A stretch of DNA of 64,000 bases, from NCBI GenBank assembly GCA_017590115.1, contig JAGGNK010007559.1, forward strand, positions 5,168,020-5,232,019, given 5' to 3'. This document shows, one piece after another, positions 48,686-62,223 of this stretch. The stretch is from Montifringilla adamsi (Eukaryota; Chordata; Aves; Passeriformes; Passeridae). Under the pieces are notes generated by a model that was not told the origin of the DNA, ran no database searches, and worked only from the letters and a program-made list of their open reading frames with translations. The first letter of the stretch is position 1. The number at the start of each line of letters is the position of its first letter. The position numbers and the translations under genes are program-made.

Positions 48686-48739
48686 GGTTTTTTGTTTTTT
48701 GGTTTTTTTGGGTTTTTGTTTGTTTGTTTGTTTTTATTT
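48686..48739 (+). repeat. T/G-rich low-complexity tract ending in (TTTG)n
   Basis: Runs of 5-7 T separated by single to triple G, then about four TTTG units. Similar in kind to the tract at the right end of the window and to 366-420 in the first LTR. Confidence 0.9.
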
Positions 48740-51700
48740 CCAGTGGATGTATAATATTACAGAGCAATCCAACCAAGCAGGAAGTTCTTACTGACATCAA
48801 AGGGAGAGTTTAGACCTTTAGTTCCACACTGTTTCTACATGAAAAGATTTACAAGTCCCATATAAAAGAAGTGACAGTAAATACATTGGGAACTAAAATT
48901 TGATCTAAGTCAGCAGACAGATCCCAGCGGGTGTTGCCCCCCAGGTTCCACAGAGCTATTAGGAAAAAAATAATCTATGGTTAACAGCTGAGGACTAAAT
49001 GAGGACAAAGTTATTTACAAAAGTAAATAACTTTTCTGCAGGGTGGGGTGATGGGGTACCACTTTGCTATGCACATCTGGTTGAAGACAGCATTGCTGCA
49101 CAGGCTGAGTTGAAGTGTTGGTGGATTCCCCATCCCCTGGCAGGTTTGAAAAGAGCTTTTCTGGGCTGGCAGCAAAGGAGGAGCATTCAGCAACACCAAA
49201 ACAGAGTGAAAAAAAGCAAAAAAAAAGAGCAATTTTTAATTTTGAAAAGAAAGATTATTTATGGTACTTGCAATCACAAAAGCTGTTTAAAAAGAAAACA
49301 TCCTCCAAATCAGCAGCACTGTGAGCTACAAACTGATCTGCAACTTTGCAGCAGGCTTATCTGAATCACCTTAATGACTTTTGCAGCTCCTGTGCCCCTG
49401 ATCCTGCCCTGATCCAGAGTCAACCCCCTCTCCTGACCCTGAGTTGGATGCAATGAAGGTCAGTGTCAGATGAAGAGTCTGCTGAAGTGCACATTATACC
49501 CTTGTAAACAGAATTGGAAAATTCGTGAGCTCCAATGACTTTGTGCTTAATTGGAGCACTGTAAGTTGGAAATGTTCCTTCAGCAAGAGCAGCACTTCAG
49601 AATTACTTGGTTTAGCCCTCCGAGATCTCAGCTCACTGCTCCAGGGGCTTCTGTCCCTGGCTTCACAACAAACAGTTTCTGCTAATGCCAAACACCAGGA
49701 CAAAACCTAGAAGGGTATTTTATAGAAGCCTGCAGAAGGACACTGGAAAATTTAGAATACTTTGGGGTTATTGGACAGGGACAGAGGGACACCAGCAGCA
49801 TGATGGGTGGTTCTGGGTCAAAAACTGTGTATCTGAATTGTTACATCAGAAAGTCACACACCAATCTCTGGGAGATTTTCCTTGTGGTACCTTAACCTTA
49901 TCAGACCTTCCATGTCTGAACTGTAAGGGACAGCACTTGCATTAACAGTGGGTACAACAAACACATCCCCATGAGTTATGCTTTCAATAATTAAATAAAA
50001 CTGATACACGGGGTGTGATTGAAGTCAAATATATTCCCCAAACTTCCCAAGGTTGCAGTCTTACTGCACTTATTATACTGTAATAAGAATGCAGTATGGT
50101 GTTCATAAAATGAAGCAATAGACATTCCCCTGGTTTAGTCCCTTGTGACAGCTGGTGTCAGACAAACTATTGTGCGAAAAATTCTGTATTGTAATGAAAA
50201 TATGTTATGCTAAACCACAACTATACTGTACAGGTTCAAAAAAAATCTCAAGATGCACAATTACTGATGTAGGGTAAACCAGTATAAAAATCTTGTTTTA
50301 GTCTGGGTATCTTCTATAGTGTATTTTATCTTAAATATATATATTTATGCTTTATGCTGATATATAAGCACTTATGGTGCTTATTGCTCTGTGTGAATTG
50401 CCAAATGTTGGTCTAAGACTGAGAATTTATACAAACCTTACATAGAGAGGTGTGAGAACTCCTCAAGAGGATTGAACTGAATAGCAATTTCGACCTGAAC
50501 ATTTCTCCACTTGCGAGTTTCAGTTTCTTGTAGAAAACAGGGCTCATGACATGGCACAGTCATGAGAGCACAGAGCTCTCCAACAGAGACAAAAGAGCAA
50601 ATATTGATATTTACATTTTGAAAACACAATGTGCATGTGCATCCTGACAACAAATCAAGTCAGAGAGCTGTGGCAAAAATCAATCTTTCAACAGAAACTC
50701 ATATGAAATATTCAAGAGTAGGGAACAGTACCTTTCTGTGCATATGACCACTTTCTTATCTGAGGAAGCAGAGATCAGCAGTAAGGGAAAGAGAATTGAG
50801 AGGGGGTGGTCTGCTACTGCTTTAATGGCTCTTTAATGGCAGTATTCCCTGGAGAGCCCTAGCACAAGGCTAACAGCAATGGGAGAGAATAATGCTGGAG
50901 AAAGTACACTGGCTATCTCCAGTTCCAGGAGGTGACAAATTGCCTAAGTCAAGCAGAAGCTCTGCTAAGGACAGAGGCACAGATGTGGGGTGATAAAATC
51001 AAAATATAATTTCTTTTTTCAGAGTTTGAGACAAATGTAGCCTTTCCATTAATATTGGAAACCGTGCCAAGAAGCTATTTAGCTGGAGGGAAGCACATGG
51101 GATAACTGCTACAGCCACTCCAGCTTGTTCCTAGGTGACAATTCTCAGCACAATTCTTGGATGTCTGTGGCGGAATAGCTCTGAGCTTTCATGTACAGTG
51201 ACTCCTCGCTGAGGTGACAGATCTAGACATCTTACACAGATAACAACTTCCTAAACAATTTCTTGACTCTTTGATCTTCTTAATTGGAAGAAGTCTGCTG
51301 TTAACCAATGCTCCAGATTAATGACTCCATACAAAAGGCAAGAAGGGTAGGAAGGTTTTCTGTTCCTTGGCTGTTGTTGATTGATTTTATGAAACAAAAA
51401 ACATGTGTAGCAGTACTTAGAGTCATTAATATTTTGAAACTAAAATATCTTGTTGGGAAATCAATATAGCAATATTCAAACATCATGTACAGTAAAGAAA
51501 CAGGTAAATAATATGAACTTAAAGAAAATCAATAGAGTGTTCAAACATGACAGTAAAAGAATAAATAGAAGAACTACTTAGAGGACAAGTTATCCACCTA
51601 CAAAGTGTTAACCACCATTCATTGCTGCTGTTTCCTACATCATTTACATCAGTGGAACATCCACTCTTTGAAATGACACAAAACACAAGAAACAGCACAA

Positions 51701-53624
51701 TAGGGAGTTCCCTGGATCAGACTGGAGAGAAAATCTGACCAGCACTGGCTACAAAAGACTACATTAATTATTCTGCATGTGAGTGAAAAGAAAGCCCATC
51801 ATATATGCAGGAGCTGAGGATGAGGAGGAGTGGAAAGAGAAAAGCCAGGTAATGTTCTGCGTCACAGGAGTCATGAAGCATTTTTAACTACAGTTAAATC
51901 AGTGTTGACTGCATGGACAAACAAAACTGGTTTTTGAGGAGCTGTCCAAAGAAATTAAATGGCTGCTCCACTGGACTGGGAGAGTACAGCAGGGTCTGGC
52001 ACTGGGGATGTGAGAGGTTGCTCGGCTTTCACTCTGAATATGGCCAAGCTTGTTTTGGATTCCCAGTGAACTTCAGTTTTTCACCACATTGACATCTGCT
52101 GGCCATAAAGGAATTCTCACAGCAGTCTACAGATTTACAGACAGAAAGGCTGAGAGCTTCATTTTATATCTTATTTTCCATAATTTTATTTTAGCATGCC
52201 TTTGATGTAACTACAGTATAATTTACAGTTCCACAGGATGTCACCAAAATAACTGTAATAAAGGCTTTCCTCATGGAAGATCTGAAAAGACACTTGTTGC
52301 ACATTTCTGAATAGCCCAAAAGCTTATAAGGTCCACCAATACTTCTATTTTGACAGGATCACTAAAATAAACAAATCAAAAGTCATGCCAAAGAACACTT
52401 TATGGGCTATTACATTGTTTCAGTCATCCTTGTGAGCCATTAGGCTCTTGTACAGTTTGAAACATAAATATTTTGTGATTTGGTTTTTCTTTTCTTCTAT
52501 GCAATTTGAGCTAGCAAAGCCATTATTGCAAGCATTGGAACTGCACAACTGGGAAATCTGTCTTGCTGAGAGAAGGATCAGACCTAATAAAGTTTCATTT
52601 ATTTTAATATATGCCATGTGGAAAATGCAGAATTTAAACTAAGAGTTTAATATGCAAAGCAGAGAACAAACTTTTCATTTGAAGCTTTCACTCTCTTTTA
52701 TATTGTAAAATGGATTCTTCCTGGAGCTTGGGACAGCATAAACACCAAAAATAAGGGTAATATGGACTCAGAATTGGCTTATTTCTGTTCTCTCTGTACT
52801 GAAATATCTACTCAGCTTGTGTCACCCAAATAAAAGCTCACACACAAAAATCCCACAGCCTAATGAGCCAACGTCACAACTTAAAAAATGAATTTATTTA
52901 TTTATTGCAGTAAATTCACTAAAAAAACTCAGCAAAGTACCATGTTTGCACACACACCAACCTTACTCTATTAAATTTTGGGCATTAAGTAGATCAGTCT
53001 AAGAAAAAAATCCACATGTGTATTTTAATCTCATCAGTATTTCACAAGCTGAAGTCTCCAGAAGCTGCAAAGGCCCCAGACTCTGCCAGGCCCTAAGCAA
53101 ATAGATCCCTCAAATGCCAAAGCACAGCCTCTGCTACCATGAACAGAGAAGACAAAACATTTCCTGCTTTGGTTCTAGTTCTTTATTTATTTTATCTAAA
53201 GTAAATGTCTACACTTTGACACCGCTTCCAGGGTTCTACTTCCAGATTGGCGGCCATGGTGTTGAGTGTCTGAAAAGCAAATTTTTTCTAGCTAAAGGAA
53301 GGCTGCAGCCATGCACTGTTGTTCTCTGTCCTGCCCTCTGCAAAGAGCTTGCAAAGCTGAAAACTCCAGCATCAGCCACATCACAGGGCAAGGTGCCACT
53401 TGCTTGTCACAGACTGCTGTAAAAGAGCTGGGTCTCTTTCTACAGGGGCAACACTCTGGAAAACAGTGGAGCTATTTCAGCCAGCGACACTTGTGTGCCA
53501 AAGGGCTACAAGGTCTGAGCTTTAGGGACACAGGGGACGCCCAGCAAATCCTGCCAGTGGTTGTGATCTGTAGTTGCTGCTGAAATCAATGTGAGCTCTG
53601 TTTGGTCCCACGGATTCCTCCACA
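48740..53624. other. Intergenic, no gene seen
   Basis: Nearly five kb of unique AT-rich DNA. It includes a local duplication CTTTAATGGCTCTTTAATGGC near 50819-50839, (ATTT)4 near 52892-52906, and a GC-richer 53230-53580 part with chance frames of 90-102 codons. No gene, repeat family or strong element is recognised. Confidence 0.5.
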
Positions 53625-53625
53625 C

Positions 53626-53698
53626 ACAGGCTAAAAAAAAAATTACAGGCTAAAACTTACAGGCTAAAAAAAAATTATATATATATATATATATATAT
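53626..53698 (+). repeat. Three ACAGGCTAAAA units followed by (TA)n
   Basis: ACAGGCTAAAA occurs at 53626, 53645 and 53659, the first and third followed by an A-run. A (TA) array then covers 53676-53698. It looks like a local duplication with A-run slippage. Confidence 0.9.
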
Positions 53699-54043
53699 CC
53701 AAGTTCCTTAGGCAAGTTTTCCAGCCAGCAGATAACAGTATTTCCTCTTTCTGCCCTCCACCCATTCTTCCAGATATATCAAATCTGTATTAGGAAAATG
53801 GGAATGATGGGACTCCCACAAGATCGGAAAAAGCAAAGATGATCCAATGCAAGATCCATTTGCAAAGCAAAATGCAAGACGATCCAATTCAGAAGCAAGA
53901 AGAAAAGCTGCAAAGTCACTCTACTGAGAAATGTCACCCTTAGGACTGTGCTCCACCTTACACACCAGTGATTCATAAAGATCAAGTCACTGGGACCTCT
54001 TCATGAATGGATCATTAGTAGCTTATTTCTGCATAAAACTTTC

Positions 54044-54046
<3 letters not shown>

Positions 54047-54080
<34 letters not shown>
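54047..54080 (+). repeat. (TG)17 microsatellite
   Basis: Seventeen perfect TG units, likely polymorphic. Confidence 0.97.
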
Positions 54081-54081
<1 letters not shown>

Positions 54082-54937
54082 CATTTTAAGTCCCACATCA
54101 AAGCAATGCAGGATATATTAGTGCATCTTCACAGCTTTTGGCAGCTACATCTACAGCTAAGATGCCTGTACATTATTTTATCAATTACTCAATTACTAAC
54201 ATGCAAAATCAACAGACCTCTTTGAGAGTGATTTCTGAGCTTTCCTTTTCAAATGGCCTGACTGATATATTGGCATTTTGTTGCCTCAGGGCTCATAAAA
54301 CTTCTCAACTTTTTAATCATTGACTTCTCAGTGACTATAAATCTCTACTTCTGTGTATTCTAAACCCAAGGTGTACTACTCCACTTTAAGAATATTTTAG
54401 GGACAGTTTTTATTGATGTGAGTCTCACTTTAGTTTCATCAGCTCTGTTTCAGGATTCCCTGTTTACCTGTTGGGGAATTAGATTACAACTTGGGAGCAA
54501 TGTTTTATTCAGAAGACAATATCTGCAAAATCAGGCTTTATTTCACATGGGTAATGTAGGTATTGATAGTCTGATTTCCTGTTTGTGCCGTGTTTTAGAA
54601 TGTAAAGGATGGATATAACAAGTGAATGTGAAGAATTGTACCTTGTCATAACCTCATGTAGAAGCATCATGGGAACCTGCAGACCAGCACGGCTTCAGTA
54701 ATAATTTGGAACAGCTTGGGATCTTAAGGCAATACAGAGTTCCTTATTTTCTCAGTAAAATCTAGCCCATACTGAAATGGAACAAAAAAATTGCTTTATA
54801 ATTGTTATAATTTACATATCACTTGGAAAATACCCTATCTGATTTGCATATTCTCAGCAAATTGAAGATAAGCATCTTGCCTAGCTGCCTTGTGATAGCA
54901 ACATAAAGGCAGGACCAAGTACAGAAACCTTCAGATA

Positions 54938-54975
54938 AGCATATAGTTATGACAAAGCATATAGTTATGACAAAG
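54938..54975 (+). repeat. 18-bp perfect tandem duplication
   Basis: AGCATATAGTTATGACAA occurs twice without a gap and is followed by the first two bases of a third unit. Perfect identity suggests a recent event. Confidence 0.95.
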
Positions 54976-55199
54976 AATTCTCCTGGAAGCTCTGGGCCTG
55001 GGGATAATATTATTAAAAAGCAGTTCTGAATTACTTGACTCTTTAAAATTTCTAACTACGTGTGTGAGTTCCAGGTACAGAGCGAATACTGAAAATTACA
55101 AAAAAACTTTTCATAGGACTATATAGAAACCTCAATTACATGGAAGGGAAAGAGTTTTGTTTGATATTTTCCCTTCACATGTGTCTCTACAGCTTTGGG

Positions 55200-55410
55200 C
55201 TCTGTACATCAGAAGGAGTTTTTATCATTCATTGATTACCTTATTTTTATTGTGTCCTCATTCATCGCTTCTCCCTCGGAATAATTTCCTTCACACTATG
55301 TATTTAATCACCCTCAATTTAACACTTCATTGACCTTTATGCAAAGTCAGAGGTATATTACTCTTGAAAAAGAGAGAATTGCCATATTAATTTACTGCAC
55401 CTTTCTCAAA
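55200..55410. promoter_or_regulatory. Candidate conserved non-coding element
   Basis: Repeat-free sequence with TTATCATTCATTGATTACC near 55223, ATTCATCGCTTCTCCCTCGG (two CpGs) near 55260, TATTTAATCACCC near 55300 and CATATTAATTTAC near 55383. Enhancer-like by texture, with retained CpGs. Confidence 0.33.
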
Positions 55411-55785
55411 TACATTTGATCAGCTCTTGAACAAAATAGAACAGTCATAGCTTAGTGAAGCAATGCTGATTTACATCATATGAGTTGCTGTTCTGTTCTT
55501 AGATCACTTGTTGGGAATAGATTTTTTTGCAAAGGTAACAACTTGGAAAAATTCCCACAAGAGCAGAAAGAAAAATAGTATTTGCTACACTTTTCTTCTT
55601 TTTAGCTACCTGATTAAGTTTGGCAGAAAATCTACAACTTTTGATTGCAACTGGCAAACATTTCCACCTCTTACTTTTGAGGTCATGCAGCAACTGCTAC
55701 GGAAAAGCAGAAAACAACACAAATATTTTTTGACTCTTTGCTGACCTTTATTGTATGAACTCATTAGTACATATAAAACATCATG

Positions 55786-55833
55786 ATATCTCTATCCTGG
55801 AAGATAGAGATATTAATCTTTCTGGTGAAAGAT
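55786..55833. other. Two adjacent perfect hairpins
   Basis: ATATCTCTATC (55786-55796) pairs fully with GATAGAGATAT (55803-55813) over a 6-base loop. Two bases on, ATCTTTC (55816-55822) pairs with GAAAGAT (55827-55833) over TGGT. The 11-bp stem is slightly above chance for 64 kb. The stems are too short for a typical microRNA precursor. The 115-codon frame starting here (55783-56130) is unrecognised. Confidence 0.6.
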
Positions 55834-56159
55834 GCCTTATATCCAAGGTCGTTATTTTTGTCTGGATGTTGGAAGATGCTGCAGAAGAAGTACCATTCAG
55901 CACAGACACCCTTCAATTCATTAACATTTTTGGAGAGACAAAAGAGGGATCACCTCTTCAGAACTCTGCGTCTTGGGAATGAGTTCTATAACTGCAACTC
56001 ACGGGAGGACAAGGCTCTAAAATCCCTGCTGCAAATTAAAAACTGGATCAGGCAGACCCCTGGGGCCTTCAGAGGATATTTTGCTTGTGTTCTCTGGAAG
56101 CAGTACATCAGAGCTAAATGCCCATCCTGACAGGGCAAAGATTTAAGATGACTTAACCT

Positions 56160-56500
56160 TCACCTTTAAGCATCTGAATGAAATACACAGGCATTTAATT
56201 GACATAATAGCAAGTTATATGTTTGTTATTGATTAACACACTTACAAAAGGTCAACTAGTATTTTAAGCACTTTGCAAATACAGTGTGTATTCTAATTAT
56301 CCTGAAGGACATGTAATTATTTTGTTAAATGTCAATTAAATGCAAAAACATTTCTTACCAGCCTGAATGTGTATGTTACAAACTGTACAACTTTATGTTT
56401 TATTGTTCCTGTAATTTTCAAACAATTACTTGGCAAATAGATTGACCTCTCATCTTAAAATGAAACACACCATGTTCAATTATGGGTTGGCTTAAAACCA
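56160..56500. promoter_or_regulatory. Candidate conserved non-coding element
   Basis: AT-rich repeat-free sequence with CATTTAATTGACATAATAGC near 56192, TTATTGATTAACAC near 56226, TCTAATTATCC near 56291, TGTAATTATTTTG near 56311, GTCAATTAAATGC near 56331 and ACAATTACTTGGC near 56421. Many ATTA cores with few ORFs. Conservation unverified. Confidence 0.37.
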
Positions 56501-57419
56501 GTAAAAGACAGTCTATCAATTCTGTGCTTTACATGTGAGACTATGTGGGAGAGAAGGCACATTTCCATAGTGCAGGAAGGATTTTGGTAGTGGTTCAAAC
56601 CAAATAATTTACAGATAAAGCTATTTATCCTCACCAGTAGCTCTCTATGGACTTATTGCGAGTTCTTGAGTTTTCCTTCCCTTTTGGGAGCTCTACACTC
56701 AGAAAAACCTTCTGAAGTAGGAGTTTTTTCTAGGGACATTTACCATTAAAATATCAACACAGAGAAATCTAGACCAGAGTCATTGAAAGTTTGGGGCCTG
56801 CCAAAGAAAAACTGCCCTAGACTGCTCTTAAGTTCACAGGACCTCAAGCTTTAGATGTTTTTTCAAATTCCCCAGTGCTGTTCATTGTGCTTTTTTGAAC
56901 ACAATGATTTCATGATGACAGCTTGCCTGGGACAGAAGTATTTTTTTACCATTTACCACAGTAAGATTTTCATTTCAAAATGTGATACGGTATGAATTCA
57001 GTGCCCACATTCACTCTTCCTAACACAGGGCTGGATTTCATAAGATGAAGTGCATCAAGACAGTCTGAAAAGCCTGTTTTTCTCTAAGGCAAGTGAAAAT
57101 AAGTCAACAGATCTGAAAGTAACATTTATTACCTTCATCTGACTGGTCAAGCTGGGCAGCCAAGCAGAATCAGTGCTGCTTTATGCTCTACATTCTGCCC
57201 ACCTTCAAGGCATTGATACAACCTAAACTACAGATATTTGGGGACCATTAAAAGTCTAAACCATACAGGAAAAGACACTACTGAAACAATTATGTTCTTC
57301 ATTGATTAGTTGCTAATTGTCAGCTCCTTGAGACCTGACTGTAAACCTACCTAGTTAAAGGTCAAGCACAAACTCCTTCCAAACAGGATTAGCAATAAAA
57401 ACAGTAACAAAACTGGGGC
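56501..57419. other. Intergenic, no gene seen
   Basis: Unique AT-rich DNA; nothing recognised beyond short T-runs. Confidence 0.5.
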
Positions 57420-57680
57420 AGTTAGCAGTGTGTTGTTTCATTATAACCCCCTTGGGATCAGAAATGTCAATGGCAAAAGGGAAGCGAAGGCATGTTAATG
57501 AGGGATTCAGCTTTGTTTCATGTGCCAAGGGGATATTCTGCTAGAACATTCTGGTTCTGTGCTTGGCTTCTCTCCCAGGTCATTGTCACCTGACGGTTGT
57601 CACTCTCACAATGGAAATAAATGTCCTTTTGCTCTAAATTTACACTGGGCTGTGCTTAAACTCTGAAATTTTATTCATCT
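57420..57680. promoter_or_regulatory. Candidate conserved non-coding element
   Basis: Repeat-free sequence of high complexity with TTTCATTATAACCCCC near 57437, GTCAATGGC near 57467, GCATGTTAATGAGG near 57490, a CACCTGACGGTTGTCAC segment near 57587, and ACAATGG near 57609 (SOX-like). Texture only. Confidence 0.33.
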
Positions 57681-59159
57681 TGGGTAAGATGATAAAACAC
57701 AGCCTTGTCATCTTACCTGGGGGTGGCAGGCTGCTTTTCAGAAGAAAAGTGCTGTTTTGATTTTATTTAAAATATTATTATTTTATATGTGCCTAAACAC
57801 TTTTTGTGTCTGCTCTGTCTCATATAATGTTAAAAATGCTAAAAAGAATTCCCAAGCCTTAATATATTTTCAAGTCTTTGAAGATTAAGAAGTCTTTAGA
57901 AATTCTCAGATCTCCTCATTGACTCCTCTATTCTTTGACACAGCAAGATCAATCACTTACTTCTTCTGATTTTCACAATTTCCCCACCTGAATGTACTTC
58001 TGCTCCCATTTCTGTTTGCATTGCACACCCTCCTCCTGCTCCACCTCATTCCCCCACACCCCACCCTCAGCCCTTCGAATTTCCAGTGCTTATCAGAGGG
58101 CCCTTTCAGAGATGGCTTTTGAAGTCAGTCTCAGAGACCAGTTTCTGGAGGTATTTAGCATTTCTTTGCATAATTTCTCCTGGGACTGAACTAGCAAAAG
58201 GTTCTGGGAACCTCTCACAGGTAGGTCCTCAGAGAGTCTTTCAGCAGGCACTGGTTAAATGGGGTACAGCTCCAAAAAGGCTCTCTCATCCTAAATTTAT
58301 CAGCTTAGGCAGTTATCAAACTGAGAATTCAGAATCCCCTAAGTCAGGTTTCTATCCACAGGATGTGTATTTGTGTATGTATACAGTGATTGTAATGCTG
58401 ATATGCATTAATTTGATTCCTGAGCAGTACCATGAATTTATGATCACAATATGATAATATTCCAGATTAAGGCTTTCATGGTTATAAACACAGACATATT
58501 AAATGAGCAAAAGATAATTACAGATACAGATAGAAAATTAGATAGTCAAGGCTTTCATGTAATTACTTGACCTAGAGGTCAAAATCTGGCAACATTACTC
58601 ATATTTTCTTTACTTCCCTTTTCCACCTCCTTCCCTCCTTCTCTCACCAAATAAATCAGCTCCTATGGGCACTGGTCTTTGTGAACACGTGTTTCTACTG
58701 CCTTCAAGAAGATGAAGATCCAGTTCACTGGTATCTTCACAATGAAATATTCAGTTGCACTGTGCAGTAAATTAGAACTAGAAGTTAGTGCTACAGTTAG
58801 ACTCAGTTTGGAATAGCTCCTCTCTTTCTCTGTACCCTGATATAATTCTGCAAAACGAAATATGCCCTCAGGCCCCCCAACCCCTCCTTTCATGCCCCTA
58901 AATCAAAGCACTTCACACTTACTCCCTCTGCCATAAACAACACCCCCAGCTTTGCTCATACTGGATAGAGTAATAGATGTGTTCTATTCCCCAGGTATGA
59001 CTGAAATCCTGTTTTCATGGAAATGTGGATATTCAAAAGTGCACTCCCTTCTGCCAAAAAAAGAACAAACACCCATAAACTTATTCATAAACACACAGAG
59101 AAGTGATAGCTGGAAAAACCATTCTGGGTATTTCCAATAGATGTTTACATGAATTGTGC
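57681..59159. other. Intergenic, no gene seen
   Basis: AT-rich DNA with C-rich patches (58025-58075). A 122-codon frame (58086-58454) is unrecognised and probably chance. Confidence 0.5.
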
Positions 59160-59560
59160 TCATTTTTTAAATGTATCAGTTTGTGCAACAGAGCAGTTCC
59201 TGGCACCACCAGCCTGCATTTAATAACCTGATAGAGCTGATTGAGGTGCTGGAAAGAATTGCTATTCCATTTTAGCAGGCAGGGTTAAACTGATGTGCAT
59301 GTGATTTTCCACACCAGGCTTATATCCAAGTTATCCAAGTGTTGCAGAAAGTTAAATTAATGCCTGCTGCAATGGCTGATGGATCCATGTCATGCCTACA
59401 TGCATGCTCTTCAGTCCCTCTAAATGCTAATAGCAATTCTTTTACTTTTGTATTTCCACTGCAGCAAGTTTCAATCCCAATATTATTCCAGCTCAAATCT
59501 GTGACTAGGGGGTTACTTTTTACCACTGATAAACTGTTAACAAAGATTGATGCTTGATGC
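59160..59560. promoter_or_regulatory. Candidate conserved non-coding element
   Basis: Repeat-free, with GCATTTAATAACCTGATAG near 59217, AAATTAATGCC near 59353, CATGCCTACATGCATGC near 59391, CTAAATGCTAATAGC near 59421 and CCCAATATTATTCC near 59477. Few ORFs cross it consistently. Inference from texture. Confidence 0.33.
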
Positions 59561-60220
59561 TGCCCATCCATTCATAAGTGCTCCTATGCTATGATTGGGT
59601 TCTGACCAAAATTAAGACTGAAAGAGTAATCTCCCATCCTTCCAAGCACTGTGTTGCTTAGTCACGGTCAATAAAACCAGCAAACCAGCAAAAATCATGT
59701 GTTTTCTGCCCTCACTCTCGGGTTCCTGAGATTTCAGCCCAGGACCAGGACCATAATAATTTCTGTAATTGCCATTGTATTGGCAATCAACGCCTCATGT
59801 GGCATCCATACTGAAATGTGAATCTACACTGGGAATTGCAGTGCAAGTGAAGAAAATGCATGGAAATAGGATGAAAAAGCCACCTTAACTAACTTCCAAG
59901 GCCTGGCAAAAGCTGAAATACACTTTGATTCCAAGGGGTTAAACATTGTCAAGGCACTGGAGTGAGAAAAGTCTCAAAACAAGTGACTTATTTTTCTGCC
60001 ATTGCTGCTTCTAGGTACCAAACTTTTCAGAAAGTCTTGGAATTAACTCAGAAAGTGTGCTGGTAAATTTGTATGTGAGTTATGTTTCTTGATCTGCCCA
60101 TGAGCTGCTGTTTTTAGGGGTTCTGTTATATGCCTGCAAGTGTTTGCAATTTGTACTGAGGCTAATTGACCTTGCACTGCAGTTATTGAACACTGTGAAT
60201 CATGTCAGATTTGTTTACTT

Positions 60221-60222
<2 letters not shown>
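59561..60222. other. Intergenic, no gene seen
   Basis: Unique AT-rich DNA; nothing recognised. Confidence 0.5.

Positions 60223-60260
<38 letters not shown>
60223..60260 (+). repeat. Compound (AT)14(AC)5 microsatellite
   Basis: Perfect AT units pass directly into five AC units, the common TA/CA compound type. Confidence 0.96.
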
Positions 60261-60261
<1 letters not shown>

Positions 60262-61794
60262 GAGTAAGGATTTGAGGCTGGATACTGAATCACATATTAG
60301 ATGTTATTTTTAAAAGCTCCCTTGTTTCTCCTAACCTCTCTCCCTATTCTTCCCAAGGAAGAAAATGAAAACAAACTCCAACCATCCATTCCCTTATACC
60401 ATCATTCACTGGTGTAACCTTAACTGTCAAAACTACCCCTTCAAAGTGTTTTTTTCTACCTCAATGAGAAGAAATAAGCTACAGATATGCTCCAGGCCTT
60501 GGAGATTTGTTTAATTCTGGCTGAAACTGCAAAGGGAAGACGCGGTGGTGGTTTTGACACCAGCAGGAATTCACTGAGACAGTCCCAAGCAGCACATCAC
60601 CATTCAGCTGTTGCCTTCAACAGCTGCTACCTGGCTGTGCACCACAGAAACCTCCAGCAGTTCTGTCCCTCACCAGACCCAAAATTCAGCCAAATAATAT
60701 ATTGTGAGAGTTTGATGTAGAGGGAAGTCTCAGACATGGCAAACGAACTGATTTTTCTGTGGTTAAATGCAAACCCAATCTTGGTGCCTGCATGGACAAG
60801 GATGATCTCCCAAACCTGGATTTGTTTAAAGCTCACACAGTAAATGATGGGCTGTCCACTGGCACTGACGGGTCACAGGCAGCACCCCCAATGCCACTGT
60901 CAAACACTTAGCTAATATTTAATTATTACAGAGACAACAAAAGAAAAGTAGGGACACTCTTTAACTGGAGGAGCGTTTCCCAATACCAATTTCTAAAGTA
61001 TAAGCCCTTACTAACAAAGATTTTATAACTGCCACATCAAATCGTGGAAATTTTAATGCCATAATTCTGCCAGGTCAAATTAGAAAACACAGATAGAATG
61101 AAAAGTTGAATAATTCAACCAAAAAGTTTTAAAAACATCAACAAAACCAAATTTTCTCAATACTGAAGGATTCACAGTGGAAAAGAGGAATATACTTAAT
61201 TGACTCCAACCTCTTGTCCAAGGTCAGGGAAGAGGGGAAAAAAACATAAACAGAAAACTTTGAGTAAAATACCCTGAAACCTTTTGATTGTATTGCACGC
61301 TTACCCTCAGGAAGAAATGGATTTCCACTAGTAATGCAGGCCTCTGGAAGAGTTGCTGTTCCTTTCACTTCTCAAATGTGGCCTGTAAACCACAACTCCG
61401 CCCCCGCAGCACCATTCCATTGCACCAACTGCAGCAAACTAGCAACTTGTTCATGTTATGAGTTGCCACATACCAAAAGGTCTCTGCAGGTTCACTTATT
61501 CCATGATTTAACTTCATTTTACTTCTCTCAGGAAAGTTATGAAAAAGGTAGAGCTTGATATCTTCCCTAAAACCACCCCAGCATCTACCAGAGAGCTGAA
61601 ACCTTTCCTGTTCAAAAAAAACACATCCAACTAGAATAAACAGATTTGGGTTTTTTTAAAAAGCTCAGACCTTCTATGAGGAGCATTGAGAAAGAGCCAG
61701 GAAGCTGATGGCTGAATTCTTAAACCCATATCATTTAAATTATTGCCCCATACTGTTCTGATGGTATATTTGTTAAGCAGATGGGACCTACAGT
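60261..61794. other. Intergenic, no gene seen
   Basis: Unique mostly AT-rich DNA; chance frames up to 77 codons; no repeat family recognised. Confidence 0.5.
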
Positions 61795-62110
61795 TTAGGC
61801 TTTTAATTGCTGGGAGTCATCAGGTTGATTGCAATTTAATTTAATTTTTTCCATGCTTTTTTAATTTGTTGCTTTTTAAAAATTAAATATTCCATTATAA
61901 GCAATTTGCAACGAAACTTTTTTAAAATTGCTTTCATTTTAAATGTTGCACTTGTTGGCCTCTGTTAATTAATCTTTTTTTCCTTGATGCACATCTGTTT
62001 TAATGCCCTTAATGAGAAGGAGTAAATAACATCATTAATTTAATTAATCTCCTTATTCAAATCTATTTGCTTTAGTTATTTTGTTGCAGTCAAGTGTATG
62101 GTCCGGAAGT
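61795..62110. promoter_or_regulatory. Candidate conserved non-coding element, very rich in TAAT cores
   Basis: The stretch holds ATTGCAAT (61828-61835, a palindromic C/EBP-type core), TTAATTAA at 61965-61972 and again at 62040-62047, ATTAAT at 62034-62039, and ATTTGCAACG near 61904 (POU-like, with a retained CpG). It is not a simple repeat, and long ORFs are absent except in its last 50 bp. This kind of homeodomain-site density is typical of deeply conserved enhancers beside developmental genes. The inference is from composition only. Confidence 0.42.
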
Positions 62111-62223
62111 GTTATCTTCATCACAAACAACCAAGCACAGAAGACCTGAAACTTGGATAACACCGTTTGTTTGGAAAGCAAGAAATGAAAATTGCAAGCA
62201 CCAGATATGAATGAAGCAATGTC

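Noticed and set aside
58086..58454. 122-codon open frame
   Set aside because: No domain. It overlaps another frame in the same area, as chance frames do.
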